The notes under the pieces were generated by a model, which did not search any database, had not been told where the DNA came from, and saw nothing but the letters and a program-made list of their open reading frames with translations. Made by a program: the position numbers and the translations under genes. From Phascolarctos cinereus (lineage: Eukaryota > Chordata > Mammalia > Diprotodontia > Phascolarctidae), in contig NW_018344024.1 of assembly GCF_002099425.1 (NCBI RefSeq), positions 2,927,001-2,991,000 on the forward strand: a stretch of DNA of 64,000 nt, in the 5' to 3' direction. Position 1 is the first letter of the stretch. Each line of letters begins with the position of its first letter. Positions 45,736-57,189 of this stretch are shown here, one piece after another.

Positions 45736-47269
45736 CCTACATAGTTAATCGTTCATACAGCTAATGACCTTTTATTCATGCTTATGAAATTCTTATAAAT
45801 AATAGTAGCTAGCTCTGATACAGTGTTTTAAGTTTTGCAAAATTCTTTTACATGTTCTCTCATTAGGTGCTAATATTATCCAATTCTACCCAACTCATAA
45901 TAGATAACTCAGGACAATCTGAGTGTCATCTGTTCTGTAGCAACTAGGGACCAGTAAAATGCAAGCAACTGATTTTCCAAAGCAATATAGTAACTAGATG
46001 CACTGGGGAACTAGGAGCTCCAAATGCCTAACAGTGCTTATTCTGGCCACTCTTTGGTGCCTGACAAAGTTTCTGCTCAATCTAGCCTTTATGGACAAAT
46101 ATCTCTAGAAACAGGGACCTTTCAGGGTCATAAAAGCCCAAAGAGAAGGACTGCTAGGTAGCCTGCTTTACATCTTTGAGTGCTCTACTTGAAATACACA
46201 GATTTGTGATGTTGGTACATGAAGGTTATCAGAATATCTAGGTAGGGAATTCATGTTTTCTGAAACCTAAAAGAGTCCAATAAGTCCCTGGGGTCTCTTC
46301 TTAAATTATGGTGAAGCAGTGCCAACTTTTTCTGGGCTTTTGTTGGAATCCTTTGAGTTTTCACCACCCCAAAATTAATTTAGTAGGCTGGATCCTAGAT
46401 TTGCTATGTTCCTTTGTTTTATAAACCATTATCTGATTTGCAGCCTCTGCCACCTTGGCCTGATCTGGTCTGGTCAACATTTTCTTATTATTTTAATAGT
46501 GTTCTTCAATGCCTTGGTAAGAGAGACCTCTTTTAAAATCTATGCCCATCACAATGTGGCAGTGTAAGGAAGAGTTCAGGCAGCCCTGGGGAAAGATTAT
46601 GAAAGGACACTGGACTCCTTCCCCAATGAAAGATACAACTGTTGACTAATCTCAGCCACAAAAATCAAATAAAAGCAAAAACAAACAAAAAACATTGGTG
46701 TGGTCAGTAACTCTGCATCACTTGCCATGGGCCTACACTGACAAGATTAAGAGTAGTTCTAGTGGACATAATCACTTTGTTAAACTCCCTATAGTCCTCT
46801 GAAAGTTGCTAGGTGTCATCTTCCTTCTTTATAGACAAACTTTTTTTTCTTTCTTTTTTTTTTATTAAGAGAACTGGTATAATTAAGCACTGGACCTTCT
46901 TTTATCTCCATCTCAAAAATGAAATATTTTTCACTTATCTGGAGATTTGATTACGATCATTATTAACTATATCTAACACCTCTAGTAACTTTAAAGATTT
47001 CCATTTGTCTCTATTCAATAGTAATATGTATAGAATTTTTTGAAAGGACCCACACAGATATTGATACCCAAGAGCTAATCATAACATTTAACTAAATGGT
47101 TTTAATACTGTAACCTTTGCTGAATTATTCAAATGGGGCAGTTGCTTCAGAAGATTCCCTTAGGTTTGGATAGTGCTAAAAGTTCCCTAGTGTCCTTCTC
47201 CTGAATTTTTCTGTAGAGTTTTACTAGCACTTCTATAGGTCAGCCATCAATTTGTTATTGACTCCATGT
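45736..47269. other. Anonymous sequence
   Basis: 45900-46480 is slightly less AT-rich and could be an old unclassified repeat. An (A/T)-rich run lies at 46838-46865. No gene recognised. Confidence 0.45.
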
Positions 47270-47965
47270 TTCAGGTTGTTTTTGATGTTTAGTCATTCAG
47301 TCATGTTTGACTTTTTGTGGCCCCATGAAGCACAGCAGGCCTTACTATCTTCCATTATCTCCCATAGTCTGTCCAAGTTCATGTTCATTGTTTCTATGAC
47401 ACTATCTATCCATCTCATCCTCTGTCATCCCCTTCTCCTTTTGCCTTCAATCTTTCCCAACATCAGGGTCTTTTTCAATGAATACTATTTTCTCATTATG
47501 TGGTAAAAGTACTTAAGCATCAGCTTCAGTATCTGTCCTTCTAATGAGTAATCTGAATTAGTTTCTTTAAGTATTGGCAGACTTTATCTCTTTGTAGGCC
47601 AAGGGACTCTAAGTCTTGCAACACCACAATTCAAAAGAAGTAATTCTGCCCTCAGCTTTCTTATAGTACCAACTTTCATAGCCATACATTACCACTGGAA
47701 AAACCACAGTTTTGACCATATGGACCTTTGTCAGCAAGATGATATCTCTGCTTTTTCAGTATGCTGTCCAGATTAGCCATTACTTTACTTCCAAGTAGTA
47801 AGCATCTTTTAATTTTGTAGCTCTGGTCACTGTCTGCAGTGATATTTCAGCCCAAGAATATAAAATCTGATATTGCTTCCTTTTCTTCTCCCTCTATTTG
47901 CCAGGAAGGAATAGAGCCAGTTGCTATGATCTTTTTTTTTTAATGTTAAGCATCAAGCCAGAAGG
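47270..47965 (-). mobile_element. BovB/RTE-type LINE 3' region
   Basis: The plus strand reads as the antisense of an RTE/BovB 3' end: 'tttagtcattcagtcatgtt' TGACTTTTTGTGGCCCCATGAA, 'ctatccatctcatcctctgt' CATCCCCTTCTCCTTTTGCC, 'aagggactctaagtcttgca' ACACCACAATTCAAAAG, 'catacattaccactggaaaa', 'tctctgctttttcagtatgc' and 'ctggtcactgtctgcagtga'. The collinear run of about 700 bases matches the well-known ruminant BovB order. The reverse transcriptase core is not seen. Interrupted, non-functional. Confidence 0.8.
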
Positions 47966-49330
47966 CCTGCCATTCCTATTCCCTGAGAACAGGGAATCTC
48001 CCTTTTCCTAGAAAAATAATATGATGCATGATTTTTCCTATAATTTTGATATTTTTCCCTTTCCCAATATAACATTCAGCATGGCCATCTATAATTCTTT
48101 AAGACTGTGACATCCAGTATGAATTCCTTCACTGTGTTTTTGGGTCTAGCTACTCTGCATTGCTTTGTCTTCTTAAGTACCATTTCAACTTCCATTTCAA
48201 TTACATTCTATTTCACACTGGAGACTGAGTTATTTAGGTCCAATAATTGTGGTTCCACTATCACTGAAGGTGAAAATAGATTATTAAAGAAAAATTGAAA
48301 ACATACATTCTACTTTCTTTGCATTTGCAGTCCTAGTGCCAATTCATCTTTGATTGATATGAAATCATGTAACTCAATTGAGCTTCAGACAAAATTTTAA
48401 AGTGATATAGATTTGCTTCTATTTCATTTAACTGATTCACATGACTTGAATGTAAACAATTATACACTATTCTCTTCCATAAGGTTTAACAAGCCAATCT
48501 GTATCTTTTACTGGTTTTGCCTTTTTCCCATTATATCCCATTATATCTCTCTTTTTGGTAAGGAGACTTAGGTCTTTCCATTGTGAACAACTGGTATGAA
48601 TCATTGAATTTTTTCAGTAAGTGTTTAAAATCAAAGATAATTTATTTTTTTCCATTTCTCAATTTTCAACTTCAATGTACATTTGGATAAATGTGGTTGA
48701 AGCTATTATCTTTGCATATGGTGTCATCTCATCTCTTTTTTCTTTAAATTTGATGTTGATTTTGCCTTTTGCTCTGTAAAGTCAATGGTCAGACTGCATA
48801 CATACAATGCATTCTGAAATGACTTCCACAACAGTAACTAGTTGTTCTTTAAACTGCAATCAATCAATTTTTTTCTTCATTTCTGGGGTTTCCTTTGTGA
48901 TAGCTTCTTCCAGATCTCTTGTGAGAAATATAAAAGGCTTTCAAAAATTTCTGAGCAGTCTAAAACTTTTAATTCCTTTTATTTTGCAGTTCCAAGCTAT
49001 ATTTTCTGTTTTATACATATATATATATATATATATATAAGATATCATTTCCCCCATGTCCATTTTCACACCAAAGTAACCAAAAATCACAGTATGTGTT
49101 GGCTTGGTTTGAAGGATCCTCTGAAGTTTCCATTGAACTCTTCAATTTCATCAATCCTTGTAACAGATAGCAGTGTAGAAGCTACAATTGTCACTGTGAA
49201 GATCTCTTAGGAAGCACTGCAAGTCAAGAAGGGCAAATTTTCCTTGAAATGAAACTTCTTATTGCATTGGATTTCTAGCTAAATCAATTCTGCCACGTCT
49301 TATGTTTGCCTTTTCAAAGAGAACCTATGA
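47966..49330. other. Anonymous sequence, possible continuation of the RTE copy
   Basis: Fairly long open stretches (for example 48842-49210, plus) suggest old coding sequence on one strand, but I recognise no domain. It could be upstream RTE sequence or another repeat. A (TA)n run lies at 49015-49040. Confidence 0.35.
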
Positions 49331-49335
49331 ACTAT

Positions 49336-49560
49336 TAGAGGCAGCTGGTGACACAGTGAATAAAGTGCTGAGCCTGAAGTCAGGAAAAATTAAGTTCAAA
49401 TCTGACCTCATATATTTACTTGCTGTGCAACCCTGGGCAAGTCATGTAATTACTTTCTGCCTCAATTTCCTAACCTGTAATATATAGATGATAATAGCAC
49501 CTACCTCACAGGGATATTGTGAGGATTAAATGGAATTTTTTAAATCATTTAGCAAGCTTC
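49336..49560 (+). mobile_element. MIR-related CORE-SINE
   Basis: 'gaggcagctggtgacacagt' GAATAAAGTGCTGAGCC, AAGTTCAAATCTGACCTC (B box), 'caaccctgggcaagtcatgt', 'gcctcaatttcctaacctgt', AATAGCACCTACCTCACAGGG, ATTGTGAGGATTAAATGG. Confidence 0.85.
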
Positions 49561-49699
49561 TGGCAGATAGTACATCCTTCCATTTATTTAACTGCAACTT
49601 CCTTTTGTCTTCTGATTTTGTGTATCATGAAAATATCAGTATCCACAAGTTTACTTCTTCAAATAGTTTAATAATCATAGATTAATAATTGTCATTCAA

Positions 49700-49860
49700 A
49701 ATATTACTGGAACATTAAAAACTCATTTTACAAATAAAAAATTTGAGGCTTAGATCTGTTAAGTGATATGACCATGTTAATATAGGTAATAAGTATTAGT
49801 GGTAAAATTTGAACCTGTTTTCTTAACCCCAAATTCAGTACACTATGTATGCACAACAAT
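49700..49860 (-). mobile_element. MIR-related SINE fragment
   Basis: CTCATTTTACAAATAAAAAATTTGAGGCTTAGATCTGTTAAGTGATATGACC and 'gtaaaatttgaacctgtttt', antisense CORE. Confidence 0.65.
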
Positions 49861-50024
49861 GGTATTTCTCCACCTGCCGATAATGATTGACTCTGTACTC
49901 AGAGAAGCAGCATGGTTTAGCAGGGTTAAAGGAGAAGCTAAATTAAGAGTTCAACAGCAATTCCTTATTTCTGAAATCAGTATAATGCCCAGTATTATGC
50001 AAACAATACATAAATCAAAGAAAA

Positions 50025-50190
50025 GACCTTAGAAATCATCTAGTCCAATTTCCTTATTTTATTGAGAAGGAAACTGAGATCTTAAAAATTTAAATTATTA
50101 ACCCAAGGTCACACTGCTAAGAGGTCGTAGATAAGGTTTTTAATTCAAGTCATCTAACCCCAAATGTAGTGTGCTCGCCACAAGAACACA
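50025..50190 (-). mobile_element. MIR-related SINE fragment
   Basis: 'aaatcatctagtccaatttc' CTTATTTTATTGAGAAGGAAACTGAG, 'aacccaaggtcacactgcta', AATTCAAGTCATCTAACCCC. Antisense. Confidence 0.7.
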
Positions 50191-50546
50191 GGATCTCCCA
50201 GGTATAAATGTTCCTTTCAATTAAATAATAATAAAAATAACAATAATAAAATAATTTAAAGTCTATTTTCAAGGCCTTACTCACAAGGAGTGCATCAATC
50301 AAAGATAGAGGAGTAGTTGGTTCCAATATGATTTACCTTAACTCCCAAATCTCCAAACAATAATAAAAAAAGCAAATCAACAATAAATAAAACTGCATAA
50401 AGAAAAAGAAGACAAAAACAAATAGCTGTACTCATAATAAAAATTTCTGAAATAAGAGTAGGTTGAAGTCCAGGGAAAATCAAATATTAATCAATCAATT
50501 AATAAACAATTGTTAAGCATTTACCATATGATAGGCACTTGCTTGG

Positions 50547-51113
50547 TTGTGTATTGTTGTTATTGTTGCTGCTGTTGTTTGTCCTTCATTTTTGAAGAAG
50601 ACCAATGACATCACAGAGTGATGTCTTGACTAGTGTATGAATTGGATTTATGTGAGGCAGAGTTGAATGAAGACATCAGCTTCACCTTCTCTTCCAGTCA
50701 TTGAAGTCCAGTGGCAGAACAAAAGTCAAGATGACTAGTGGTGGCCCAGGATGCAGTAGAGGACCTCAGTATCTTCAATGTCTGACCAAATTCTAAGCTC
50801 ACCACAGTGCCTGCTTCATCTGCCTCCATGGCCTTTGGAACAAATTGCTCTCATTTACCCATTCCACCAGGGGGAAGTTTTAACATGCATGGAGTAGACA
50901 CTCCCCTAACTCACAAACAGGTTTGTGGCCCATTGGTTACCCTTAACTGGTTTACCAAGATGGTTTACTGGGGTGTGACTACTGTACATGCTTCTTGGAG
51001 CCATAGATGAGAGTTGAATGCCAGGTGGACACTAAAGAGAGATAAGCAGCCTTGAAAAGGATCAACAAACCTTCACACCAGAGGTTGTAGTCTTCCTTGA
51101 ATACCCTACATCC
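50547..51113 (-). mobile_element. Unclassified interspersed repeat inserted in L2
   Basis: A 567-bp block flanked by a target-site duplication: cacttgcttgg (50536-50546) and cactgtgcttgg (51114-51125). It begins with a GTT-rich run (50548-50578), so on the minus strand it ends in an AAC-type tail like a retroposon. Inside are TTTGAAGAAGACCAATGACATCACAGAGTGATGTC, 'gtccagtggcagaacaaaag' and 'cccattccaccagggggaag'. I believe I have seen this family in marsupial genomes but cannot name it. No open frame of note. Confidence 0.7.
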
Positions 51114-51324
51114 CACTGTGCTTGGTACTAGGGATACAAAGAGAAAAATACAAAGTGGAAAAATGAAAGAGTTGCTATTTTCAAGAACCTTATGTTCTAG
51201 TAGGGGAGACAAAATCCAGAAAGAATTTACTCTTTTTGAAGGCTGGGGTTGTTTCATTTATTTTTCTCTATTTTCATCACTAGTAAAAAGTCTAACACAT
51301 AGGAAGCTATTTATAATTAGGGTA

Positions 51325-51415
51325 ATATTCCAATACCTTCATTTTATAGACAAGAAAACTGAGGTTCAGGAAAGTTAAGTAACTTGTCCAAGGTCTCACA
51401 GGTTGTAAGAGGATT
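51325..51415 (-). mobile_element. MIR-related SINE fragment
   Basis: 'attttatagacaagaaaact' GAGGTTCAGGAAAGTTAAGTAACTTGTCCAAGGTCTCACAGG. Antisense CORE, well kept. Confidence 0.75.
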
Positions 51416-51945
51416 TGAATGCTTGTTAATTGATGTAGACATAGAAGTATACACAGAGTAAATGCAAAATAAAATAGTTTAGGGAGAAAAGTGACTAACA
51501 GTTTAGCAGATAATGACAGGCTTTATGAGAAAAGGGGTACATGAACTGAGACTTAAAAATGTTTCCATTTAAATCATTTTAAAATGATTCCATTAGGTGG
51601 AAGTGAGGAGGGGGACATTGGGAGTTATTCAAGCACTGGGGACAGTTAGAGCAAAGACACAGTGAAGGTAAATGAAGAGCCATGTGAGAAACCGAGAAGT
51701 CAATTTGAGTGGGCTGTTGAGTGTGGGAAGGAAATTAGTGTATAATAAAACTAGAAAAAGGAACTTCATACCAGAAAGAGAAGGGCTTTAAAAGGAGAGA
51801 TATGTATTTGATCTTAGAGACATAAAAGAGTCATTATTTTTTTTTGTTTGTTTTCCTACCTAGGAAAATGACATAGACAGGTGCTTAATGAAAATCACTT
51901 TGACCACTGTGTGGAAGATATTTTGGAGTAGGGAAACTGACATTT

Positions 51946-52645
51946 ATCACCAAGGAATGAATTATTTGGATCACAGCATCTCATGAAAGAGGGTACAAGT
52001 ATATGGAATAACCTGCATGTACAAAAATATGGTAGCTCTTTTTGTGGTGACAAAGAATTGGAAATTGAGGGGATGCCCATCAATTGGGGAATGGCTGAAC
52101 ACATTGCGGTATATGAATGTAATGTAATACTATTGTGCTATAAGAAATGATGAGCAGGACTTCAGAAAAACTGGAAAGACTTGTATGGACTGATGCTGAG
52201 TGAAGTGAGCAGAACCAGGAGAATGTTGTACACAGTAACAGCCACATTGTGGGATGACTAACTTTGATAGACTTAGCCCTTCTCAGCAATGTAAGGATCT
52301 AAGACATCTCCAAAAGTTTCATGCTAGAAAATGCTATCCACATTCAAAGAAGAACTGTGGAGTTTCAATGCAGATCAAAGCATACTATTTGCTCATTTTT
52401 TAATTTCTGTTTTGTTTTGTGTCCTCTTTCTTGTGGGTCCTTCTATTGGTTCTAATTCTTCCTAACAACATGACTAATATGAAAATATGTTTAATAGGAA
52501 TGCATATGTATAGCCTATATTAGAATGTGTGCCATCTTGGGGAGGGAGTGGGGAAGAAGGTTGAGAAAAATTAAAAACTCAAAAGCTTATGGAAGTGATT
52601 GTTAAGTCAAAACAAATTAATTTGAAAAAAGAACTAAAAAAACCA
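51946..52645 (+). mobile_element. L1 LINE 3' end
   Basis: 'ctttttgtggtgacaaagaa' TTGGAAATTGAGGGGATGCCC, 'ttggggaatggctgaacaca', 'gagcagaaccaggagaatgt', 'gaaaatgctatccacattca', the 3' UTR (AACATGACTAATATG) and an A-rich tail. Adjoins the L2 remnant on its left. Confidence 0.88.
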
Positions 52646-52724
52646 AATTATGGAACAGATATGTTCAGCAGAAATGGAAGAAATATTGATTAAATCACTC
52701 ATCTTTTGAAGTATTGAAGCAATT

Positions 52725-52870
52725 CAGACAGTACAATGTAGAGAAAAGATACTGGGCCTCAGAGACAGGAAAACTTGGGTTCAAGTTATGCGTCTGACAT
52801 TTACTGACTCTGTGACACTGGGCAATGCACTTTACCTAAGTTCTCTGGATAACACTATAAAGATTTTAAT
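52725..52870 (+). mobile_element. MIR-related SINE, 5' half
   Basis: 'cagtacaatgtagagaaaag' ATACTGGGCCTC, GGGTTCAAGTTATGCGTC (B box), 'ctgactctgtgacactgggc'. Confidence 0.75.
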
Positions 52871-54399
52871 TTTCAAAGATGATGTAGACCTACATTGGGA
52901 GAGGTCATTTCCTTCCTTGAGATTTCCTTACACCAATGAATCTCTCTCTCTAAAATAACTAAAACAGTGAAAGTTTAGCATTTTATTAAAGCACTAGTAT
53001 AAAGTTATTCTTGAATGTGTTAAACTTTCAAAACAAATTTATTGCATAAAGGGAATGTAGAAAAGTGCAATAGGTCTCTGCTGATCAATAAATGAAAATC
53101 CAGTATAGTTTCTTTGATTCATTCTACTGCAGGATAGATTTCTATTTAGTCAACTGGTTCCCAAGAAACCATGTTGTAATAGAACTTGTTATTAATCAAA
53201 CTAGGAAAAGCTTGGTAAGATCTTGTATGCCCTATAATTTTCATACAAAACATTTAGCTGAATTATATTAAGTGAGCTCTGCAGCGCATACAAAGCCTTC
53301 ACAATTTTTTTCCCTTCTTTTTAAAATAAGGATTATCTACAAAGTGAGTTGATAGGAATAAAAAATGATAATGTTTTAAGTACATGATATTACAGAATAT
53401 CAATGCTATGGGCTGCAAGGCACTTTGAAGGTTAATAAAATTGGAATAAATTAGTCTCTTAACATGAAATGAAAAAATAATAGTTAATCTATTTGTAGGA
53501 AAAATTATTCTTTTTGATTTCTTGGTTTTATAATTACTAAAAGGCCAGATGCATCTCAAATTCAATAATCAATGAGTTTTTCACAGCAGTAAGGAAGAAA
53601 AATTTCTCACTATATGCAACTGAAATTTGTAAGTTTGGGAATGTCCTCATCACTTTATTTCTCCTCATTTTAAATATAAAAATGACTCAGAATTATGTAA
53701 AGTAATAGAAATGAGATCCACAGGACAGCATACTATGCTTGTATTAAAGGTATGTCTAAGTGTTTGGGTAAAAAAAGTGAGATGGTTATATTTATTTTGG
53801 CACTGTATATATTATCCTTTGAAAATTCGAAGTAATTGTAGGAAGAGTTGGTCAAAGTAATGTATTTTGTTCCTCCATCTCTTGTTCACTTTATCTATTC
53901 CTGAAGGTATGTGAGTTGACTTTGCTAATAGAGATCCAGTGAGAAGATAGATGGAGCAAAGGTCATTTAAAGTTACCAAATATGGCAAACCCACTTATTT
54001 AGAAAAATCTTCATAGAAATTTCATCTGGAAGAAATTAGGTTCAGAAAAGCACATTGTCTCAAGTATTACAATAAACTACACATGTATAGCTGCTCAAAA
54101 GACAAAAAAAAAAGATCATAATAAGAAAAAGGGAGGGGACAGACAAAAAGGAGATGACATTCAGAAAAATAGCCCAAGTAAGAGATCTTATCTACACAAG
54201 GAATAAAGGTGATAATACACAGTTAGATGAATTTGTGTGTATGTGTGTGTAAAACTTTTGCACAAACACAATTAACATTTAGAACTCTAAAAGAAGGGGT
54301 TGATTTTTTTAAAATATGTATTTATAATGAACATCTATGTTAAATATTGAATATATAAGATAGGTAGGAAATTGATACAGATGTATAAAAATAAGAGTC
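52871..54399. other. Anonymous AT-rich sequence
   Basis: 1.5 kb in which no repeat family or gene is recognised. Confidence 0.5.
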
Positions 54400-54592
54400 A
54401 TCCCTTAACAGATAAGAGGTCAGATGGTATGAACAGGTATTTTTCAAATGAAAGCTATTAAAAAGCATACGAAAGATAGCTCCCAAATATTAATACTAAA
54501 ATAAATGCAAGTTAAAATAACTGTGAGGATTCCCCTCACACCTATCCCATTTTCAAAGATAGCTAAAGATGAGAGGCTCTGGGAAAATAATA

Positions 54593-54593
<1 letters not shown>

Positions 54594-54643
<50 letters not shown>

Positions 54644-54645
54644 CG
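54594..54645. repeat. (CA)n microsatellite
   Basis: About 22 CA units with a terminal GCAC variant. Confidence 0.95.
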
Positions 54646-54779
54646 TAATCTTCTTGAAGATATGAATTGGTCCAACTATTTGAAACTATATCTTAATAGT
54701 AATTGAAAGTAATTAAACTATACATAGCTTTGGTCTCACAATATTACTACACATTCTTTCCACATATTTATATCTAAAT

Positions 54780-55022
54780 TGGTATGTAGAGATGATGGAT
54801 AGATAGATGATAGATGATAGAGAGTTAACTATCTCTTTATAGAGATATGCACACATATACACACATGTGCATATATTACAGTAACACATTTTTAGTAACA
54901 ACCAGAAGCAAAGTGCATGTATACATATATATTTATATATATATACATATGTAGATGTATATGTGTATAGGTATATGTATATATACATATGTGTATTTAT
55001 ATATATATGCAAACATGCATAC
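54780..55022. repeat. GATA, ACAT and TATA degenerate tract
   Basis: GATGATAGATAG words at 54793-54820, then ACACATATAC and ATATATAC words. Long frames on both strands are artefacts of it. Confidence 0.85.
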
Positions 55023-55074
55023 ATCATCAATTGAAGAATGGTTAGAAAAATTGAAATATGTGTATGCCAAGAAG

Positions 55075-55180
55075 TTAAAAAGCATTTTAAGTGCCTACTA
55101 TTTGCTAGGCAGTTTACAATGCTTTGGGGTTGAAAAAAAAAAGCAATACTTGCTTTCAAGGAGTTCTCAGCCTTTTAGGA
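55075..55180 (-). mobile_element. L2 LINE 3' terminus
   Basis: 'ttaagtgcctactatttgct' AGGCAGTTTACAATGC, 'tgctttcaaggagttctcag'. Confidence 0.7.
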
Positions 55181-55748
55181 AAAGTAATTGAATTTTGCTA
55201 ACAGTAAGAAATGATAAATATAAAGAATTCATAGAACTTTTATGGAATTATATGAAGTTATAGAGTAAAAACAGCATGACTAGGAAAACAACTTTTTAAT
55301 TATAGCAACAATCATACAAAGAAAAATTTCTTTTAAAGACTTCTGAACTCTGATCAGCGCAAATGCTAATCAAGACTTCATGAGACTGGGGATCATACAT
55401 ACTTTTCACCTGTTATTGGAGAAGTAATGGAATAGAGATGTATGGAAGCAAATAGATATTTTCAGATAATCAATGTCTTGCTTTGTTTTATACTTAATTA
55501 TGTTTTCTTCTTAAGAGGGATTGCTTCTATAATGAGGATGGAATGAGTTAATTGACAATGATCAAAGTGTAAAAATAGCAAGAAAACAGTAATAAAACAT
55601 AAAGACATTGTAAAATATTAGAAAAGGACACAAAAAGACAAATTGATTACAAATACCTTATTTAATATATAATTTGTCTTTTTAATTATTTTAAATATTT
55701 TTAAACCATCAGACATGTTCTTCTCTCTCCCATCTATTCCCACTGACA
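55181..55748. other. Anonymous AT-rich sequence
   Basis: No recognised feature. Confidence 0.5.
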
Positions 55749-55815
55749 AGAAGAAAGGAAGGAAAGCAGAAAGGAAGGAAAGAAGGAAGGAAAGAAAAAA
55801 GGAAGAAAAGAAGAG
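55749..55815. repeat. (GAAG)n purine tract
   Basis: AAGGAAGG/AAAGGAAG words, all purine for about 60 bases. Confidence 0.85.
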
Positions 55816-55875
55816 GAAACATTATAACATTTAAGCACAGTTAAGCAAAATAAATCCCCATGTTGGCCACATCAC

Positions 55876-55921
<46 letters not shown>
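55876..55921. repeat. (CA)n microsatellite
   Basis: Pure CA, 23 units. Confidence 0.95.
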
Positions 55922-55923
<2 letters not shown>

Positions 55924-57189
55924 TGGTTTTTTTATTCTGCATATTAGTTCATTACCTTTATGTGATAAAACGGGTAATATTCTTCATTGGTCCCCTCAAA
56001 ACAAGATTGGTAATTTATTTATTAAAATTCTTAAATGTTTCAAAATTTTCCATCTTTTCAATACCAATATTATAATGCAAATTGTTTTCTTGATTTTGCT
56101 TACATAATTCTGTACCACCTCATAAGTGCCTTGCCAAGTATCTTCAAAATCTTCTCTTTATTCTTTTTTTAAAAAGCATGACAAAAATTTAGTTTCTTAT
56201 ATTTTGTTCCTTTTTCATATTTTAGAACGTTTATTTTTGTTGATAAAGTTCACATTAAAAATATATATTTTTAAGTTGAAAAGGGAACAAGTAGAAAGAG
56301 CCTCTTCTTTTTATAAGTAGTAGATACTAACATTTAGGATTTTGTCTTTCTAGTTTCTTAAACATGTAGTATAGCCTAAAAAGTGTTTTGTCACAATAAT
56401 ATAAAGTTTAAACACCCTCTCCTTTTCCTACCCAGCCTATTCTTCAGAGGTTTGAAGGGTATGAAGAAATGAAATTAACATTACATATGCCTAGTGAGCT
56501 ACAAATATTGTTTGCTCTGGGTAAGAGGACCAATGGGTATTTTCAGGGTTATATTAATGAAGCATACTTCAATTATCTTCTGTTCCTAGACTGCTTACTG
56601 AGGTAATAATGAGATGCATGCTGAAGCTATAATAACGGCCCTGAGGGGCTCGACAAACCATTTAATTGGTATTGGGGTAGATATCAGATATTATTTGGGA
56701 AGACTGGAAAAGCAGCATATTAAAGATGGGCATGGACTTCTAAAATTCTCATGATTTCCTCATTCAAATTGAACAGTCTCAAAGTGTTCAATAACAATAC
56801 AGCTATTCAAACTCTTCATTGCTAAAAAGAATTAAAAAACAAGGAACTCATCCCATAAGAAATGAAAACTTACCAGAAATGATATAGTAATTCTTAGATA
56901 TATTAATTTAACAGGATTAGAAGAGATGAGGTTGACTAAAACTATTCAAAGTCCACTACAAACATTTAAGTATTTGGAAGAACATGGTCCAGCTACCTGT
57001 TTCACCCCTCCACATTTTTTTTCATTCCAAAGTAGCTGATAGCTTGCTTTTGTAGATATTGTAGTAAAACGTCAAAAGGCTTTACACAATTTATCAATCA
57101 GTCAAATGCAGGAGTAATATGAATTAGAGGCTTTTAAGTTAATAGGCATATGGGAATATTTGAAGTCAGGTAAAGGTCAGATGAAGCCA
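55922..57189. other. Anonymous sequence, 56585-56720 possibly conserved
   Basis: No repeat recognised. 56585-56720 is complex and carries two CpGs (ATAACGGCC, GGCTCGACA) close to a TAATTGG homeodomain-type core, more balanced than its neighbours. This makes it a weak candidate enhancer or conserved non-coding element. Confidence 0.35.

Larger units (their letters stand above)
50490..51945 (-). mobile_element. L2 LINE 3' region, split by later insertions
   Basis: Antisense L2 pieces: 50490-50546 (CAATTGTTAAGCATTTACCATATGATAGGCACT), 51114-51235 ('tggtactagggatacaaaga', 'aagaaccttatgttctagta') and 51430-51945 ('tacatgaactgagacttaaa', 'gttattcaagcactggggac', GGCTTTAAAAGGAGAGATATG, 'cactgtgtggaagatatttt'). 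A 567-bp repeat and a MIR fragment separate them. 51225-51310 looks like a short sense-oriented L2 end. Confidence 0.72.
54400..55065 (+). mobile_element. L1 LINE ORF2 3' fragment, invaded by microsatellites
   Basis: 'gatggtatgaacaggtattt' TTCAAATGAAAGCTATTAAAAAGCATACGAAAG corresponds to the ORF2 C-terminal 'NRQFSEE...KAIN' region. The match resumes at 'tcatcaattgaagaatggtt' (55024). Between them lie (CA)n (54594-54636) and TATA/ACAT tracts (54780-55020). Confidence 0.6.

Noticed and set aside
54713-55159. The longest frame in the window (148 codons, minus strand)
   Set aside because: Its central part translates TATA/ACAT microsatellite inside an L1 fragment. The flanks have no domain.
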